Assembly: GCF_014647835.1 (NCBI RefSeq)
Contig: NZ_BMPY01000002.1
Span: 1 to 64,000, forward strand
From: Microbispora rosea subsp. aerata
GTDB lineage: Bacteria; Actinomycetota; Actinomycetes; Streptosporangiales; Streptosporangiaceae
Reading direction: 5' to 3'
Length of the DNA: 64,000 nt
A program made the translations under genes and the position numbers. The notes under the pieces are model-generated. The model made no database searches, was not told where the DNA came from, and was given only the letters and a program-made list of their open reading frames with translations. Below, in pieces: positions 42,229 to 52,905 of this stretch. Position 1 is the first letter of the stretch, and every line of letters begins with the position of its first letter.

Positions 42229-44457
42229 ATGAGGCGCACAGCACTGCTCGCGGCTGCCGCCGCGCTGGCCGTGACCGGTGTGGTGGCCCCCACCACCACC
42301 GCCGTCGCCAAGCCCCCGCCCGGCAGCGAGAGCGCGGTGAGGCCCCTCGCCGCCGACCCGGTGCAGCGGGCGGCGGCCGCCGCCGACCAGGCCGTGGCGA
42401 GCGGCGTGGACGACCTGCGCGTGTCCCCCAACGAGACCTACCGGCGCACCGGCGTCACGCCGAGCGGCGGCATGTACTACGTCACCTACGAGCGCACCTA
42501 CAAGGGCCTGCCGATCGTCGGCGGCGACGCGGTCGTGGTGACCGACGCGAACGGGCGCGTACGCGACACCGAGGCGGCGTCCGGCGCCCTGCCCCTGGGC
42601 GTGCCGTCCTCGCCGACCATCAGCGCCGAGGCCGCCACCGCCAAGGCCAAGACCGTGCTGTCCCGGGTCGACGACACCGCGGAACCGCGCCTGGTGGTCC
42701 TGGCCTGGGGTGACAAGCCGCGCCTGACCTGGGAGGCCAAGGTCGCCGGCATCGCCGACGGCAAGCCGAGCATCCAGCACGTGTTCGTCGACGCGACCAC
42801 CGGTGAGATCGCCGACTCCTACGACGACGTGCGGGCGGGCACCGGCAACGGCTACTACTACGGCACGGTCACCATCAACACGAGCGGCTCCGGCTCGTCG
42901 TACTCGATGACCGACCCCACCCGCAGCGGCATCCGGTGCGGCGGGCAGAACGGCTCGGCCTACACCGGCACCGACGACGTGTGGGGCAACGGCAGCGGGA
43001 CCAACCTGGAGACCGCCTGCGTGGACGCGCTCTACAGCGTCCAGCGTGAGTGGGACATGCTGCGCGACTGGCTCGGCCGCAACGGCATCAACGGCAGCGG
43101 CGGCGGCTTCCCCATCCGCGTCGGCCTCAACGACGTCAACGCGTACTGGAACGGCAGCTACACCAACTTCGGCCACTCGCAGGACAACGCCCGCCAGGCC
43201 ACGCCGATGGACGTCGTGGCGCACGAGTTCGGCCACGCCATCTTCCAGACGACCCCGGGCGGCGCCGGCTCGAGCAGGGAGAACGGCGGCCTCAACGAGG
43301 CCACCGGCGACATCTTCGGCGCGCTCACCGAGGCGTACGCCAACAACCCGAACGACCCGCCGGACTACCAGGTGGGCGAGGAGGTCAACCTCGTCGGCTC
43401 CGGGCCGATCCGCTACATGTACAACCCGTCCCTCGCCGGCGACCCCAACTGCTACTCCAGCTCGATCCCGACCACCGAGGTGCACGCCGCGGCCGGCCCG
43501 CTGAACCACTGGTTCTACCTGCTCGCCGAGGGCTCCTCGCCCGGCGGCGGCAAGCCGAACAGCCCGATCTGCTCGGGCGGCCCGTCCTCGGTGACCGGCA
43601 TCGGCATCCAGAAGGCCGGCAAGATCTTCATGGGCGCGCTCCAGCGGAAGACCTCCACCTGGCGGTACATCAACGTCCGGACGGCGTCGCTGGCGGCGGC
43701 GGTCGAGCTGTACGGCGCGAACAGCGCCGAGTGCGCGGCCGTCAAGGCGGCCTGGAACGCGGTCGCCGTCCCGGTGCAGTCGGGCGAGGCGAGCTGCGGC
43801 TCGTCGGCCAACGACTTCTCGGTGACGCTCAGCCCCACCGGGGGGACGGTGTCGCCCGGCGGGTCGGCCACGACCACGGTCGCGACGTCGACCACCTCGG
43901 GTAGCGCGCAGACGGTGACCCTCAGCGCCTCCGGGCTCCCGTCCGGGGCGACCGCGAGCTTCAGCCCGTCGTCGGTGACCTCGGGCGGCTCCTCCACGCT
44001 GACGATCTCCACCAGCGCGTCCACGCCGTCGGGGACGTACACGATCACGGTCACCGGCAGCGCCTCGTCCGGCACCCACACCGCGACGTACACGCTGACG
44101 GTGTCGGGCGCCTCCGGCGGGCGCACGTTCACCAACGACACCAACTACACGATCAATGACTGGGCCACGATCACCAGCCCGATCACCTCGACCGCCACGG
44201 GCGCCGCGATCTCCCCGGTGCAGGTGAAGGTCACGATCTCGCACACCTGCGACCAGGACCTGCGGATCAGGCTCCGGGGTCCGGACGGCACGTGGTACAC
44301 GCTCAAGTCCAGCGGCGGCGGATCCTGCGCGCAGTTCGGCACCCGCACCTACTCCGTCCCGGTCACCCAGAACGCGGCGGGCACCTGGACCCTTGAGGTG
44401 CGCGACGACTACCTGTTCGACACCGGCTACCTCGACTCGTGGAGCATCACGCTCTGA
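42229..44457 (+). CDS. Secreted M4 metalloprotease with C-terminal P domain
   Basis: This 742-residue thermolysin-type zinc protease has a signal peptide (MRRTALLAAAAALAVTGVVA), an FTP/PepSY-type propeptide (about 40-210), and the peptidase domain with zinc motif HEFGH (332-336) and the third ligand Glu357 in GGLNEATGD. Then comes VHAAAGPLNHWFYLLAEG with the active-site His region. An Ig-like Ser/Thr-rich domain (about 530-630) follows, and a proprotein-convertase P domain ends the protein (WATITSPI to LDSWSITL). The ATG follows AAAGGA. It acts outside the cell in protein degradation. A strong terminator follows. Confidence 0.93.
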   Translation: MRRTALLAAAAALAVTGVVAPTTTAVAKPPPGSESAVRPLAADPVQRAAAAADQAVASGVDDLRVSPNETYRRTGVTPSGGMYYVTYERTYKGLPIVGGDAVVVTDANGRVRDTEAASGALPLGVPSSPTISAEAATAKAKTVLSRVDDTAEPRLVVLAWGDKPRLTWEAKVAGIADGKPSIQHVFVDATTGEIADSYDDVRAGTGNGYYYGTVTINTSGSGSSYSMTDPTRSGIRCGGQNGSAYTGTDDVWGNGSGTNLETACVDALYSVQREWDMLRDWLGRNGINGSGGGFPIRVGLNDVNAYWNGSYTNFGHSQDNARQATPMDVVAHEFGHAIFQTTPGGAGSSRENGGLNEATGDIFGALTEAYANNPNDPPDYQVGEEVNLVGSGPIRYMYNPSLAGDPNCYSSSIPTTEVHAAAGPLNHWFYLLAEGSSPGGGKPNSPICSGGPSSVTGIGIQKAGKIFMGALQRKTSTWRYINVRTASLAAAVELYGANSAECAAVKAAWNAVAVPVQSGEASCGSSANDFSVTLSPTGGTVSPGGSATTTVATSTTSGSAQTVTLSASGLPSGATASFSPSSVTSGGSSTLTISTSASTPSGTYTITVTGSASSGTHTATYTLTVSGASGGRTFTNDTNYTINDWATITSPITSTATGAAISPVQVKVTISHTCDQDLRIRLRGPDGTWYTLKSSGGGSCAQFGTRTYSVPVTQNAAGTWTLEVRDDYLFDTGYLDSWSITL

Positions 44458-44473
44458 GCGACGGCGGTGAGAG

Positions 44474-44510
44474 TCCCCGGGACCGGCGTGGTCCCGGGGA
44501 TTCCCCTTTT
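44474..44510 (+). terminator. Rho-independent terminator of the M4 protease gene
   Basis: TCCCCGGGACC at 44474-44484 pairs perfectly with GGTCCCGGGGA at 44490-44500 around a 5-nt loop, and TTCCCCTTTT follows. It is the clearest terminator in the window. Confidence 0.9.
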
Positions 44511-44559
44511 CGCGGGCGGCCCGGCAAGGCGCGGCCTCATCCAGGCCGGGCGAATTCCG

Positions 44560-44740
44560 TCGTCCGGCCGGACGGCTTCCGCAGGCCAGGCGGGCGCGCA
44601 TCGCCGGCTGGACGCGGCGTCATCCGGCCGGACGGCTTCCGCCGGTCAGGCGGGCGCGCGCCGTCCCAGCCAGACGCGGCGCCGTCCGCCCGGGCGCGGC
44701 GTCGGTCAGCCGGGCGGCTTCCGTAGGTCAGGCGGGCGGG
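44560..44740. repeat. ~61-bp tandem repeats running into the LuxR gene end
   Basis: Units begin near TCGTCCGGCCGGACGGCTTC (44560) and TCATCCGGCCGGACGGCTTC (about 44621), each with CAGGCGGGCGCGC. A partial third unit (GGCGGCTTCCGTAGGTCAGG) covers the stop codon of the LuxR-type gene at 44728-44730. The repeated GG(T/C)CAGGCGGGCG thus resembles copies of that gene's 3' end. Confidence 0.7.
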
Positions 44741-47646
44741 GCGATCTGCGTCCGCGACCGCACGCCGAGCTTGCGCAGCACGGTGGCGACGTGGGTCTCG
44801 ACCGTGCGCGTGGACAGGAACAGCACGTCGGCGATCTCGCGGTTGGTCCGGCCGAGCGCGACGAGCCGGGCCACCTCCCGCTCCCGCTGCGACAGCCCGC
44901 CGCCCGCGCGCCGCCCGCCGCGCGGCAGCGGAATGTCCGCGCCGATGTCGCGCAGCGCCCGCCTGCACCGGGCGGCGTCGTGGGTGGCGCCGAGCCGGCC
45001 GTACCACTGCGCGGCGTCCCGCAGCCCCTCCGCCGCGGCGCGGTCCCCGAGGGCGAGCCCCGCCCGCGCCTGTCCCTCGGCCGCCCGGGCCGCGGCGTAC
45101 GGCTGGGGCAGCGCGGCGTACGCCTCCCGGGCCCGGGCGAACAGGGCCGCGGCGTCGGCGTGCCGCGCCTCGGCGGCGGCGAGCGCGGCGCGGGCGTGGT
45201 CAAGCGCGGCGTGCGCCGCGGGCGCGACCCGGCCCGCGATCCCGGCGGCGTACTCGTCCACCAGCTCCGCGGCCGTCCGCGCGCGCCCGGCCCTGGCGAA
45301 GGCGGTGACGGCGGACGGGACCAGGCTCGCGCCCCACACCCACACGCCCTTGCGGCGCAGCCGGGCGACCGCCCGCCCGGCCTCCGCTACCGCCTCGTCC
45401 ACCGACCCGCGGGCGAGATGCAGGTCGACGAGACCTCCGGAGGCGGCGGTCACGATCGGGATGTTCCGGTCGTCGGGGGCGTCCAGCCCGGCGCGGTGGA
45501 ACTGCCTGACCGCCTCCTCCCATTCACCGGTGGCCAGGGCGAGCAGCCCGAGCACCAGCCAGAGGTCCACCGCGACGAGCGGCGTCTCCGTGGCCGACTC
45601 CCCCAGGGACGCCGCCCTGTCGCGCAGCCCGTCCCACTGCCCGGTGAGCCACTGCCTGCGGATCGTGGAGGCGTCGAGGAGGAAGGCGGGATAATGCGCG
45701 CCGGTCTCCAGGGCGAGCCGCCGCCCGTCTCTGGCGAACCGTTCCGCCTCGGCGTAGAGCCCGACGGTGGTGGCGGAGTCGTGGAGGTTGCAGTACGCGC
45801 GGGCGACCTCGCGCCGGACCGCCGTACGCGGGTCGGCGGCCGGGAGACACGCGGCCACCTCGAACGCGGCGGGAGAGCCGGTCGTCATCTCGAACGACGC
45901 CCGGTTGGCCAAAACGGCGGCCGACAGCTCGGGGTCGTCCGCGGCGGCGACGAGCGCCTCGGCCCGGGCCATCCACTCGGCGTGCTCCGCCAGCGGCTGG
46001 GTGCCCCACTCCGGCATCGCCATGCTGGCCCAGCCGCGGGCGGCCAGCGTCGGCCGGTCGCTCAGCTCGGCGAGGGCGGCCATGATCTCGAGCCGCCCGG
46101 CGGCGGCGTCGCCCGCCTGGTTGGACAGGACGACACCGAGATTGAGCCGCACCTCGCCGCGTACGTCCGGCGACAGAAAGTCACCTCGCAGCACCTGGCG
46201 CAGCAGCCGCACCACGCGCTGGTGCGACAGGCCCGTCGCCGCGAAGCGGCTCAGCATCAGCACGAGCGGGCCGCGGTCTCGCACCGGCAGGTCCGGGTCG
46301 TCCAGCATGCCCTCGATCACCTCGACGGCCAGGGCGGTGTCGCCCATCGCGGCGGCCTGCTGGGCGGCGGCCGTGCCGTGGCGGACCCAGGCGGCGGTGT
46401 CCCCGGCCTGCCGGGCGTGGAAGGCGAGCTGCACCAGCGGCGGCGCGTCCATCGCGGCGAGCGCGGCCATCGCCCGCACGTGCGCCGACCGGCGTTCCGG
46501 GCCGGGGATCGCGTCGTAGACGGCCTGCTGGGCCAGCGCGTGGCGGAAGCCGTACCGGCCGCCGGGGTGTTCGTACAGCACACCGGCGCGCAGCGCCTCG
46601 GCCAGTCCGGCGGAGGCGGTCCCGGCGCGGCCCGGGCCCGCCGCGCTCGCGGAACCCGGCCACGCGACGCCCGGCCCGGCGAAGTCCGGCGCCTCCGGGT
46701 CGCCGGCGACCGCGGTGATCAGCTGCTCGCCCGCGGGGAGCCGCAGCACCGCCGCCGCCTGGACCGCTCTGGCCGCCGCCGGGGACAGGCCGGCCATCCG
46801 CTCGGCCATCGCCTCGCGCAGCAGCAGCGGGACGCCCGCGTGGTCGACGGCGCGGTCGAGCGCGTCCGGGTCGTCCGCGCCCGGCGGGGACGCGGGCAGG
46901 GATCGGACCAGCTCCTCCACCACGAACGGGATGCCCGCCGTGCGCTCGTGCAGCCGCGCGACGAACCCGGGCGACAGGTCGGACCGCTCCAGCAGCGCGC
47001 CGGCCAGGCTGGCCACGCCGGAGGCGTCCAGCGGCTCCAGCCGTACGACCACGTTGGCCGTGTCCGGCTGATGCCGGTAGGCCCGGCCGAGCGGCGGCCC
47101 CGCCGTGCCGTCCCGCCGGTACGTCGCGACCACCGCGAGGCCCTGCGGCGGCTGCCCGGCGAGGAAACGCAGCAGGTCGAGCGTGCCGTCGTCGGCCCAG
47201 TGCAGGTCTTCGACGACGAGCACGGCCGGTCCTACGGCCGCCAGCAGGGCGCGGATGGCGCGGAACACCCGGTGGCGTTCGGCGCGGGGGTCGTCCAGGG
47301 GCTGCGGCGACGGCGGCAGCGCGCCGGCCAGCTCCGGGAGGTGGTCGCGGAGCGTTCCGGTGACCGGATTGAGCCGGTGCGGCGACGGGAGCCGTCCCCT
47401 GATGTCCCGCAGCGCCTCGAACACCGGCCCGTACGGGAAGGGTTCGCGAATCTGATGGCAGTAGCCGAGCAGGACCGCCCGGTCGCCGGACGGCAGGCGG
47501 TCGAGCGCGGCCCGGACGAGCCGGGTCTTGCCGATGCCCGCCTCGCCCTCCACGAGCACCACCGCCGGCGGCCGGGCCACCGCGTCGATGAGGGTCCGCA
47601 GCTCAGTAGCGCGTCCGACCAGCGGGGGCGAGGGCACGATGCTCAT
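44728..47646 (-). CDS. LAL-type LuxR transcriptional regulator with AAA ATPase
   Basis: This 972-residue protein has an N-terminal ATPase (Walker [13 protein letters not shown] at about 33-44, Walker [12 protein letters not shown]), a long helical-repeat middle and a C-terminal LuxR helix-turn-helix ([45 protein letters not shown]). Such regulators bind an inducer and ATP and often control sugar use or secondary metabolism. The start is the ATG at 47646 ([16 protein letters not shown]). Longer frames to 47886 are rejected because homology of this family begins at PLVGR. No obvious target gene is adjacent. Confidence 0.9.
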   Translation of the reverse strand: MSIVPSPPLVGRATELRTLIDAVARPPAVVLVEGEAGIGKTRLVRAALDRLPSGDRAVLLGYCHQIREPFPYGPVFEALRDIRGRLPSPHRLNPVTGTLRDHLPELAGALPPSPQPLDDPRAERHRVFRAIRALLAAVGPAVLVVEDLHWADDGTLDLLRFLAGQPPQGLAVVATYRRDGTAGPPLGRAYRHQPDTANVVVRLEPLDASGVASLAGALLERSDLSPGFVARLHERTAGIPFVVEELVRSLPASPPGADDPDALDRAVDHAGVPLLLREAMAERMAGLSPAAARAVQAAAVLRLPAGEQLITAVAGDPEAPDFAGPGVAWPGSASAAGPGRAGTASAGLAEALRAGVLYEHPGGRYGFRHALAQQAVYDAIPGPERRSAHVRAMAALAAMDAPPLVQLAFHARQAGDTAAWVRHGTAAAQQAAAMGDTALAVEVIEGMLDDPDLPVRDRGPLVLMLSRFAATGLSHQRVVRLLRQVLRGDFLSPDVRGEVRLNLGVVLSNQAGDAAAGRLEIMAALAELSDRPTLAARGWASMAMPEWGTQPLAEHAEWMARAEALVAAADDPELSAAVLANRASFEMTTGSPAAFEVAACLPAADPRTAVRREVARAYCNLHDSATTVGLYAEAERFARDGRRLALETGAHYPAFLLDASTIRRQWLTGQWDGLRDRAASLGESATETPLVAVDLWLVLGLLALATGEWEEAVRQFHRAGLDAPDDRNIPIVTAASGGLVDLHLARGSVDEAVAEAGRAVARLRRKGVWVWGASLVPSAVTAFARAGRARTAAELVDEYAAGIAGRVAPAAHAALDHARAALAAAEARHADAAALFARAREAYAALPQPYAAARAAEGQARAGLALGDRAAAEGLRDAAQWYGRLGATHDAARCRRALRDIGADIPLPRGGRRAGGGLSQREREVARLVALGRTNREIADVLFLSTRTVETHVATVLRKLGVRSRTQIAPPA

Positions 47647-48257
47647 CCACGGCTCCAAAGTACGGGTTGCGGCGCCCCCCGCGTCAGTTATCCCCGCCTC
47701 CTGACCCGCGGTCAATACTTGCGCGTAACGTCCGTGTTGCGGATACGGACAGACCACCTGTGCCCGCAGAGCACATTCCCGCGCTCTACGGGCCGGCGAC
47801 GCCGGGACGCGTGGCGGCCCAGGCCGACTTGTACCGGGTCGAAAAGCCGGCGTCGCAGGCCGCGATGTCAGGCTCGGGCGCCGCACCGGCCCACCGATGT
47901 GCGGCGCCTGCCGCGGCGGCCTGCGCCCGGCCCGGCCTCGGTCACGTGGCCCGGGAGCCGCCGGGGTGCGCGCGGGCCCAGGCGGTTGCCGCCCGCCCCG
48001 CCTTCTCGGGCTCGGGCGCCGTGCCGGCCCGCCGATATGCGGCGCCTGCCGCGCGTCAGCGGGCCGGAGACGAAGTGGTCAAACTCGCCGCGAACCGCGA
48101 CCACCCGCCCGACGGGGTATGCGCCGAGACCGGCGAAGACGAAGTCGACACAACTCGACGTGATCGCTCACCAGGACCGGTGGACACACGATCCCGGCCA
48201 TGCCGGGAGCGCAGCATCCGCATCAGCAGCCCTCGGTGAGCCGACGAGCGACGCCGG
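47647..48257. repeat. Gap with 45-bp direct repeats
   Basis: A 45-bp block GGCTCGGGCGCCGCACCGGC... ending GCGGCGCCTGCCGCG is at 47871-47915, and a close copy is at 48009-48053. No gene is supported in the gap. Around 47720-47750 an AT-richer patch (TCAATACTTGCGCGTAACG) may belong to the LuxR gene promoter. Confidence 0.6.
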
Positions 48258-50000
48258 TCAGTGGCCGCGGAACGCCTCCTCCAGCCACCACGACGGGCGG
48301 TCGTTGGCGACCTTCGCGTGGACGAGCAGGGGTTTGTCGCGCGGCCCCTTCAGCCAAGCGGCGACCCCCGACAGGTCTTCCTCCCGTCGTACGGTCACCG
48401 CCTCGAAGCCGAAGCCCCGGGCGATGGCCGCGATGTCCGCGGGCGGGAAGGTGACCGTGCCGAGCGGGAACCCGTGCGGGCCGAAGTGGTGGACCTCCGC
48501 GCCGTACCCGTCGTCGTCGTAGACCACGACCACCATCGGCAGGCCGAGCCGTACGACGGTCTCCAGCTCGGCGACGCCCATCAGGGCCCCGCCGTCGCCG
48601 AGGGCGGCGACCGTGAGCCGGTCGGGACGCGCCATCGCCGCGCCGATCGCGGTGGCCAGGCCCAGCCCGACCGCCTGGAACGCCTGGGTGAAGCAGAACG
48701 CGCCGCCGTCCGGGACCGTGAGGAACATCGACGGATATCCCATGAAATTTCCGGAGTCGACGGCTATCAGCCGTTCCTGCGGGAGCAGGTCGTCGAGCCC
48801 GATCGTCAGCGTGCGCGGGTCGATGCGCTCCCCGGTGCTCAGATCTTCGTACGGCACGTCGCGCCAGCGGCCCTCACGGGCGATGCGCTCGGCGATCTCC
48901 GGCGAGCGGTAGCCGCGCGTGCCGGTCTCGCCCCCGGCCTCGGGCTCGCCGAGCAGGGCGGTGACGGCCCGCGCGGTCTCGCGTACGTCGCCGACCACCC
49001 CGAGGTCGATCTCGCGGTGCACGCCGAGCGCGTCGGGGTCGAGGTCGACCTGGACGACCTTCGCATCCGGCCCGATCAGCGCGCCGTGCCGGGTGGTCCA
49101 CATGGTGAACGAGCAGCCCCAGCCGACGACGAGGTCGGCGCCGCGGATCAGCTCGGCCGCGAGCGGGGTGGCGAACCCGCCGCTCACGTCGAGGTCCCAG
49201 GGGCTGCCGTGGAAGTGGCCCTTGGCGACCGCCGAGGTGGCGAACAGCGCCCCCACCCGCTCGCCGAGCGCCTCCAGCTCCCGCCGCGAGCCCCGGGCGC
49301 CCCGCCCGGCCACGAAGACCGGCCGCCGCGCCTGCGCGAGCATCCGCGCGAACCGCGTCAGCTCGTCGGACGGCTCCGCCGCGAGCCCCTCCGGCTCCTC
49401 GCCGTCCCCGGACTCGACGGGGAACGTCAGCCCCCACGGCGCCGGCACGCGGACCGCCACGTCGCGGTGCCCGCGGCCGGCCACCAGTTCGCGTACGGCA
49501 TCGACGGCCTCGTCGGGCAGCGTCTGCGCCTGCACGTCCAGGGGCAGGTTGAGCACCACCGTCCGGCGTCCGAGCAGGGCGGCGAGGAAGGCCATCACGG
49601 TGTCGTCCACGACCGTGGCGGCCGATCCGATCCTGGCGCAGTGCGCGCCCACGGCCTCGGCGAGCGCGGTCTGGTCGATCCGGAAGTTGGAGGTCGGCGA
49701 GGTCGCCTCCGGGGCGAGCACCAGCAGCGGCGTGCGGCTCTTGGCCGCCTCGGTGACGCCGGTCAGCGCGTTGGTCAGGCCGGGCCCCTGGTGCACGGTG
49801 AGCACGGCGACCGTGCCGCTCATCCGGGCGTAGGCGTCCGCCATCGTGGCGGCCCCGCCCTCGTGCCGCGCCGCGACGAACCGCACGCCGTGCTCGATCA
49901 GCGCGTTGGTCAAATGGAAGTTGCCGCTGCCGACGACGCCGAAGGCCGCCCGTACGCCGAGGGCGGCGAGGGCCGCGCCGACAGCCTCCGCGACGTTCAC
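48258..50000 (-). CDS. Thiamine pyrophosphate-dependent enzyme (acetolactate synthase-like)
   Basis: This 580-residue enzyme has the three-domain layout of the POX/ALS family. The N-terminal Pyr domain includes the catalytic Glu in ARHEGGAATMADAYAR, the central domain is GADLVVGWGCSFT, and the C-terminal PP domain has TPP-binding ALGDGGALMGVAELETVVRLGLPMVVVVYDDDGYG. Substrate cannot be read from sequence; 2-oxoacid decarboxylation or ligation is expected. The GTG start overlaps the cyclase gene stop (GTGA), so the two are translationally coupled and likely act in one pathway. Confidence 0.85.
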   Translation of the reverse strand: MNVAEAVGAALAALGVRAAFGVVGSGNFHLTNALIEHGVRFVAARHEGGAATMADAYARMSGTVAVLTVHQGPGLTNALTGVTEAAKSRTPLLVLAPEATSPTSNFRIDQTALAEAVGAHCARIGSAATVVDDTVMAFLAALLGRRTVVLNLPLDVQAQTLPDEAVDAVRELVAGRGHRDVAVRVPAPWGLTFPVESGDGEEPEGLAAEPSDELTRFARMLAQARRPVFVAGRGARGSRRELEALGERVGALFATSAVAKGHFHGSPWDLDVSGGFATPLAAELIRGADLVVGWGCSFTMWTTRHGALIGPDAKVVQVDLDPDALGVHREIDLGVVGDVRETARAVTALLGEPEAGGETGTRGYRSPEIAERIAREGRWRDVPYEDLSTGERIDPRTLTIGLDDLLPQERLIAVDSGNFMGYPSMFLTVPDGGAFCFTQAFQAVGLGLATAIGAAMARPDRLTVAALGDGGALMGVAELETVVRLGLPMVVVVYDDDGYGAEVHHFGPHGFPLGTVTFPPADIAAIARGFGFEAVTVRREEDLSGVAAWLKGPRDKPLLVHAKVANDRPSWWLEEAFRGH

Positions 50001-50770
50001 CGCTCCACCAGCGCGAGCACGCGGACCGGGCTGCCCGAGCCGCCGACGATCGGCAGCGGGCCCGCGACCACCACCGCACCCGTCGGCGGCAGCCGGTCGA
50101 GGTTGCGCAACTGGGTCAGGCCGTACTTGCCCGCGCCGAGCAGGAACGAATGGCACGGGAAGGGAGGATCGAAGGTGGGGGCGGCGCCGGCGTCGGTGCC
50201 GACGGTCTCCACCCCGATGCCCGCGATCGGCGTCTCCTCGGCGAGGAAGCGGGCGCAGGCGGACGAGATGCCGGGCGTGTGCGAGCCCGCCTCGTCGGCG
50301 TTGAGGAACTCCGCCTGGTCGTGGGCGCGCGCGTCCCAGCCGGTGCGGTACAGCAGCCAGCCGCCGTCCGGCAGCCGCCCGTGCTCGGCCTCCCACGCCT
50401 TCACGTGGTCGATCTCCAGCAGGAAGTCGGGGTTGTCCGCCGACTGGGCGCTGAAGTCGAGCACCACGGCGGGGGCGATGAGCTTGGCGGGGGCCACCTG
50501 CGACACGTCCTCGCGGTCACGTCCGGTCACCCAGTGGTTGGGGGCGTCGAAGTGGGTGCCGGTGTGCTCGCCGGTGGTGAAGTTGTTCCAGTACCATGCC
50601 GGGCCGCGGTCGTCGTACCTGCTGATCTCCTGCAACGTGAACGGCACCGTCTGCCCGAACGGCTCGGGCAGCGACAGGATCGGCGTCTTGTCGCTCAGCG
50701 GCGCGGTGAGGTCGAGCACCTCGATCCCCCCGCTCCGGATGCCGTCCACCAAATCCCGCAACACCGACAT
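49997..50770 (-). CDS. Metal-dependent cyclase/hydrolase (kynurenine formamidase-like)
   Basis: The 257-residue protein belongs to the cyclase family (PF04199). The metal-binding motif HTGTHFDAPNHW is clear, with the usual PAVVLDFS and LLYRTGWD strands. Members hydrolyse amide or cyclic bonds, as in kynurenine formamidase and isatin hydrolase. The ATG at 50770 is chosen because GGGAGG lies eight bases upstream; five more residues from 50785 are possible. It is the first gene of a two-gene operon with the TPP enzyme, suggesting ring or amide hydrolysis upstream of oxoacid processing. Confidence 0.85.
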   Translation of the reverse strand: MSVLRDLVDGIRSGGIEVLDLTAPLSDKTPILSLPEPFGQTVPFTLQEISRYDDRGPAWYWNNFTTGEHTGTHFDAPNHWVTGRDREDVSQVAPAKLIAPAVVLDFSAQSADNPDFLLEIDHVKAWEAEHGRLPDGGWLLYRTGWDARAHDQAEFLNADEAGSHTPGISSACARFLAEETPIAGIGVETVGTDAGAAPTFDPPFPCHSFLLGAGKYGLTQLRNLDRLPPTGAVVVAGPLPIVGGSGSPVRVLALVER

Positions 50771-51258
50771 CTCAACGCCTCCCAAGTGTCAGAGCCCCCA
50801 GCGATACTCCTACACCCTCCCCCCGGAGCGCCATAAGGGCCGTGAGTGAACCGTACGGCGACGGTGATCGTCCAATCCGCGGCAGGCGCCGCCGGACGGA
50901 CGAGACGAGGTGGCCGTGCGTCCGTCCCACATCAGCGGCCCCAGCCGCGCGCGCCGCCGAGCCGTGCGGGCCGCCTTTCGCGCGGACGCCGATCACTGGG
51001 ACGTCGTACGACCACCCTTGACGCCGCCGGTCCCCTCCACGTCCCAGCAGCTCCCGGCGACCGGTGCCGCGATCAACCCCGGCCCGTCACCTGGGCCCGT
51101 TCCTCGTGCACCCCGCCTCGGGCGGTGCGGTGAGCCGGGCCCGGCGTACGAAAGTTCGCGGGCGGGCTGATCGGGGCACTCGCCTACACGGCCCTTGCGG
51201 CCTCGCGAGGAAAGGCGAAGCTGGAGAGCACGACCACCACGGCAGTAGGGACCGCATC
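50771..51258. other. 488-bp divergent gap upstream of dhaK
   Basis: No gene is supported. It must contain the promoters of the cyclase/TPP operon (left) and the dha genes (right). A short frame [16 protein letters not shown] near 51160-51220 looks like a piece of membrane protein but has no usable start. Confidence 0.35.
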
Positions 51259-52251
51259 GTGAAGAAGCTCATCAACGGCGTCGACACCGTCGTCACCGAC
51301 GCGCTGCGCGGCATCGCCGCGGCGCACCCCTCGCTCCGCGTGGACGTCGAGAACAGGATCGTCTTCCGCGCGGACGCCCCCAGGCCGGGCAAGGTCGGCC
51401 TGGTCTCCGGCGGAGGCTCCGGCCACGAACCGCTGCACGGAGGCTTCGTCGGGTACGGCATGCTCGACGCGGCCTGCCCCGGCGAGATCTTCACCTCACC
51501 CGTCCCCGACCAGATCATTGAGGCGACCAAGGGCGTGGACGGCGGCGCGGGCGTGCTGCACATCGTGAAGAACTACACCGGCGACGTGCTCAACTTCGAG
51601 ATGGCCGCCGAGCTCAGCGGCGACGAGGGCGTCGAGGTGGCCACCGTGCTCGTCAACGACGACGTGGCGGTGCAGGACTCCCTTTACACGGCGGGACGCC
51701 GGGGCACCGGCGCCACGCTGTTCGTGGAGAAGATCGCCGGGGCGATGGCCGAGACCGGCGCGCCTTTGGCCGAGGTGGCGCGGGTCGCCCGGGAGGTCAA
51801 CGAGCGCAGCCGCTCGTTCGGGGTGGCGCTGACGCCCTGCACGGTCCCCGCCGCGGGCAAGCCCACCTTCGAGCTGAGCGACACGGAGATCGAGCTCGGC
51901 ATCGGCATCCACGGGGAGCCCGGCCGCACCCGGGCCCCGCTGCGCGAGGCCCGCGAGATCGTCCGTACCGCCATGGACGCGATCGACGCCGACCTGCCGC
52001 TGTCCGGCGAGACGCTCGTCATGGTCAACGGCATGGGCGGGACCCCGCTGATCGAGCTGTACATCGTGTTCGCCGAGGTCGAGGCGTACCTACGGGAGAA
52101 GGGCGCGACGGCCGTACGCAGCCTGGTGGGCAACTATGTGACCAGCCTCGACATGCAAGGCTTCTCGGTGACGACGTGCTCGCTGACCGACGAGCTCACC
52201 CGGCTCTGGGACGCGCCCGTGGAGACACCGGCGCTGCGCTGGGGCCGCTGA
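51259..52251 (+). CDS. dhaK: Dihydroxyacetone kinase subunit DhaK
   Basis: DhaK binds dihydroxyacetone covalently through a histidine and receives phosphate from DhaL. The 330-residue protein shows [19 protein letters not shown], the hemiaminal His218 in [12 protein letters not shown] and [18 protein letters not shown]. The start is GTG with AGGGA upstream. DhaL follows after 27 bases. The set is the PTS-dependent type because the kinase domain is separate and dhaM is present nearby. Confidence 0.93.
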   Translation: MKKLINGVDTVVTDALRGIAAAHPSLRVDVENRIVFRADAPRPGKVGLVSGGGSGHEPLHGGFVGYGMLDAACPGEIFTSPVPDQIIEATKGVDGGAGVLHIVKNYTGDVLNFEMAAELSGDEGVEVATVLVNDDVAVQDSLYTAGRRGTGATLFVEKIAGAMAETGAPLAEVARVAREVNERSRSFGVALTPCTVPAAGKPTFELSDTEIELGIGIHGEPGRTRAPLREAREIVRTAMDAIDADLPLSGETLVMVNGMGGTPLIELYIVFAEVEAYLREKGATAVRSLVGNYVTSLDMQGFSVTTCSLTDELTRLWDAPVETPALRWGR

Positions 52252-52278
52252 CCGCCATCCGACCCTCTGGAGCCCTTC

Positions 52279-52905
52279 GTGAACACCCAGTTCTTCGCCG
52301 CCTGGATCGAGGAGATCGCCGCCGCGGTTCGGAGCCGGCGCGACCACCTCACCCAGCTGGACGCCGCGATCGGCGACGCCGACCACGGCGCCAACCTCGA
52401 CCGCGGTTTCACCGCCGTACGGGAGGCGCTCGCCGCCGCCTCCCCGCAGACCCCCGGCGCGCTCCTCGTGCTCGTCGGCTCCACGCTCATCCGCAAGGTC
52501 GGCGGCGCCTCCGGCCCCCTGTACGGCACCGCCTTCCGCGAGATGGGCAAGGCGTTCGGCGACGCCGCCGAGGTCTCGTTGGCCGAGCTGAGCACCGGCC
52601 TGAACGCGGCCCTCTCCGGCGTCCAGCGCCTCGGCGCCGCGGCGGAGGGCGACAAGACCATGGTCGACGCCTTCGCCCCGGCCGCCGACGCCCTGGCCCA
52701 GGCCGTACGGGACGGGGTGAAGCCGCAGGAGGCGCTGGAGGCGGCGGCCTCGGCCGCCGAGCAGGGCGCGAAGGCGACGGTCCCGCTGCAGGCGCGCAAG
52801 GGCCGGGCCAGCTACCTGGGACCCCGCAGCGTCGGGCACGAGGACCCCGGCGCCGCCTCGACGGCCCTGCTGTTCGGCGCGCTGCGGACCGTCGCCGCCC
52901 GATGA
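52279..52905 (+). CDS. dhaL: Dihydroxyacetone kinase subunit DhaL
   Basis: DhaL holds ADP as a cofactor and passes phosphate from DhaM to DhaK-bound dihydroxyacetone. The 208-residue protein has the Mg-ADP binding AAIGDADHGANLDRG, GGASGPLYGTAFREM and the C-terminal GRASYLGPRSVGHEDPGA. The start is GTG. It is directly downstream of dhaK and complete. The next dha gene is separated by 331 bp containing a regulator relic on the other strand. Confidence 0.93.
   Translation: MNTQFFAAWIEEIAAAVRSRRDHLTQLDAAIGDADHGANLDRGFTAVREALAAASPQTPGALLVLVGSTLIRKVGGASGPLYGTAFREMGKAFGDAAEVSLAELSTGLNAALSGVQRLGAAAEGDKTMVDAFAPAADALAQAVRDGVKPQEALEAAASAAEQGAKATVPLQARKGRASYLGPRSVGHEDPGAASTALLFGALRTVAAR

Noticed and set aside
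44467-48522. Very long plus-strand open frame (1351 codons) opposite the LuxR-type regulator
   Set aside because: It is the antisense shadow of a GC-rich gene: low-complexity Arg/Gly/Pro/Ala protein with no domain, whereas the minus strand has clear ATPase and LuxR motifs.
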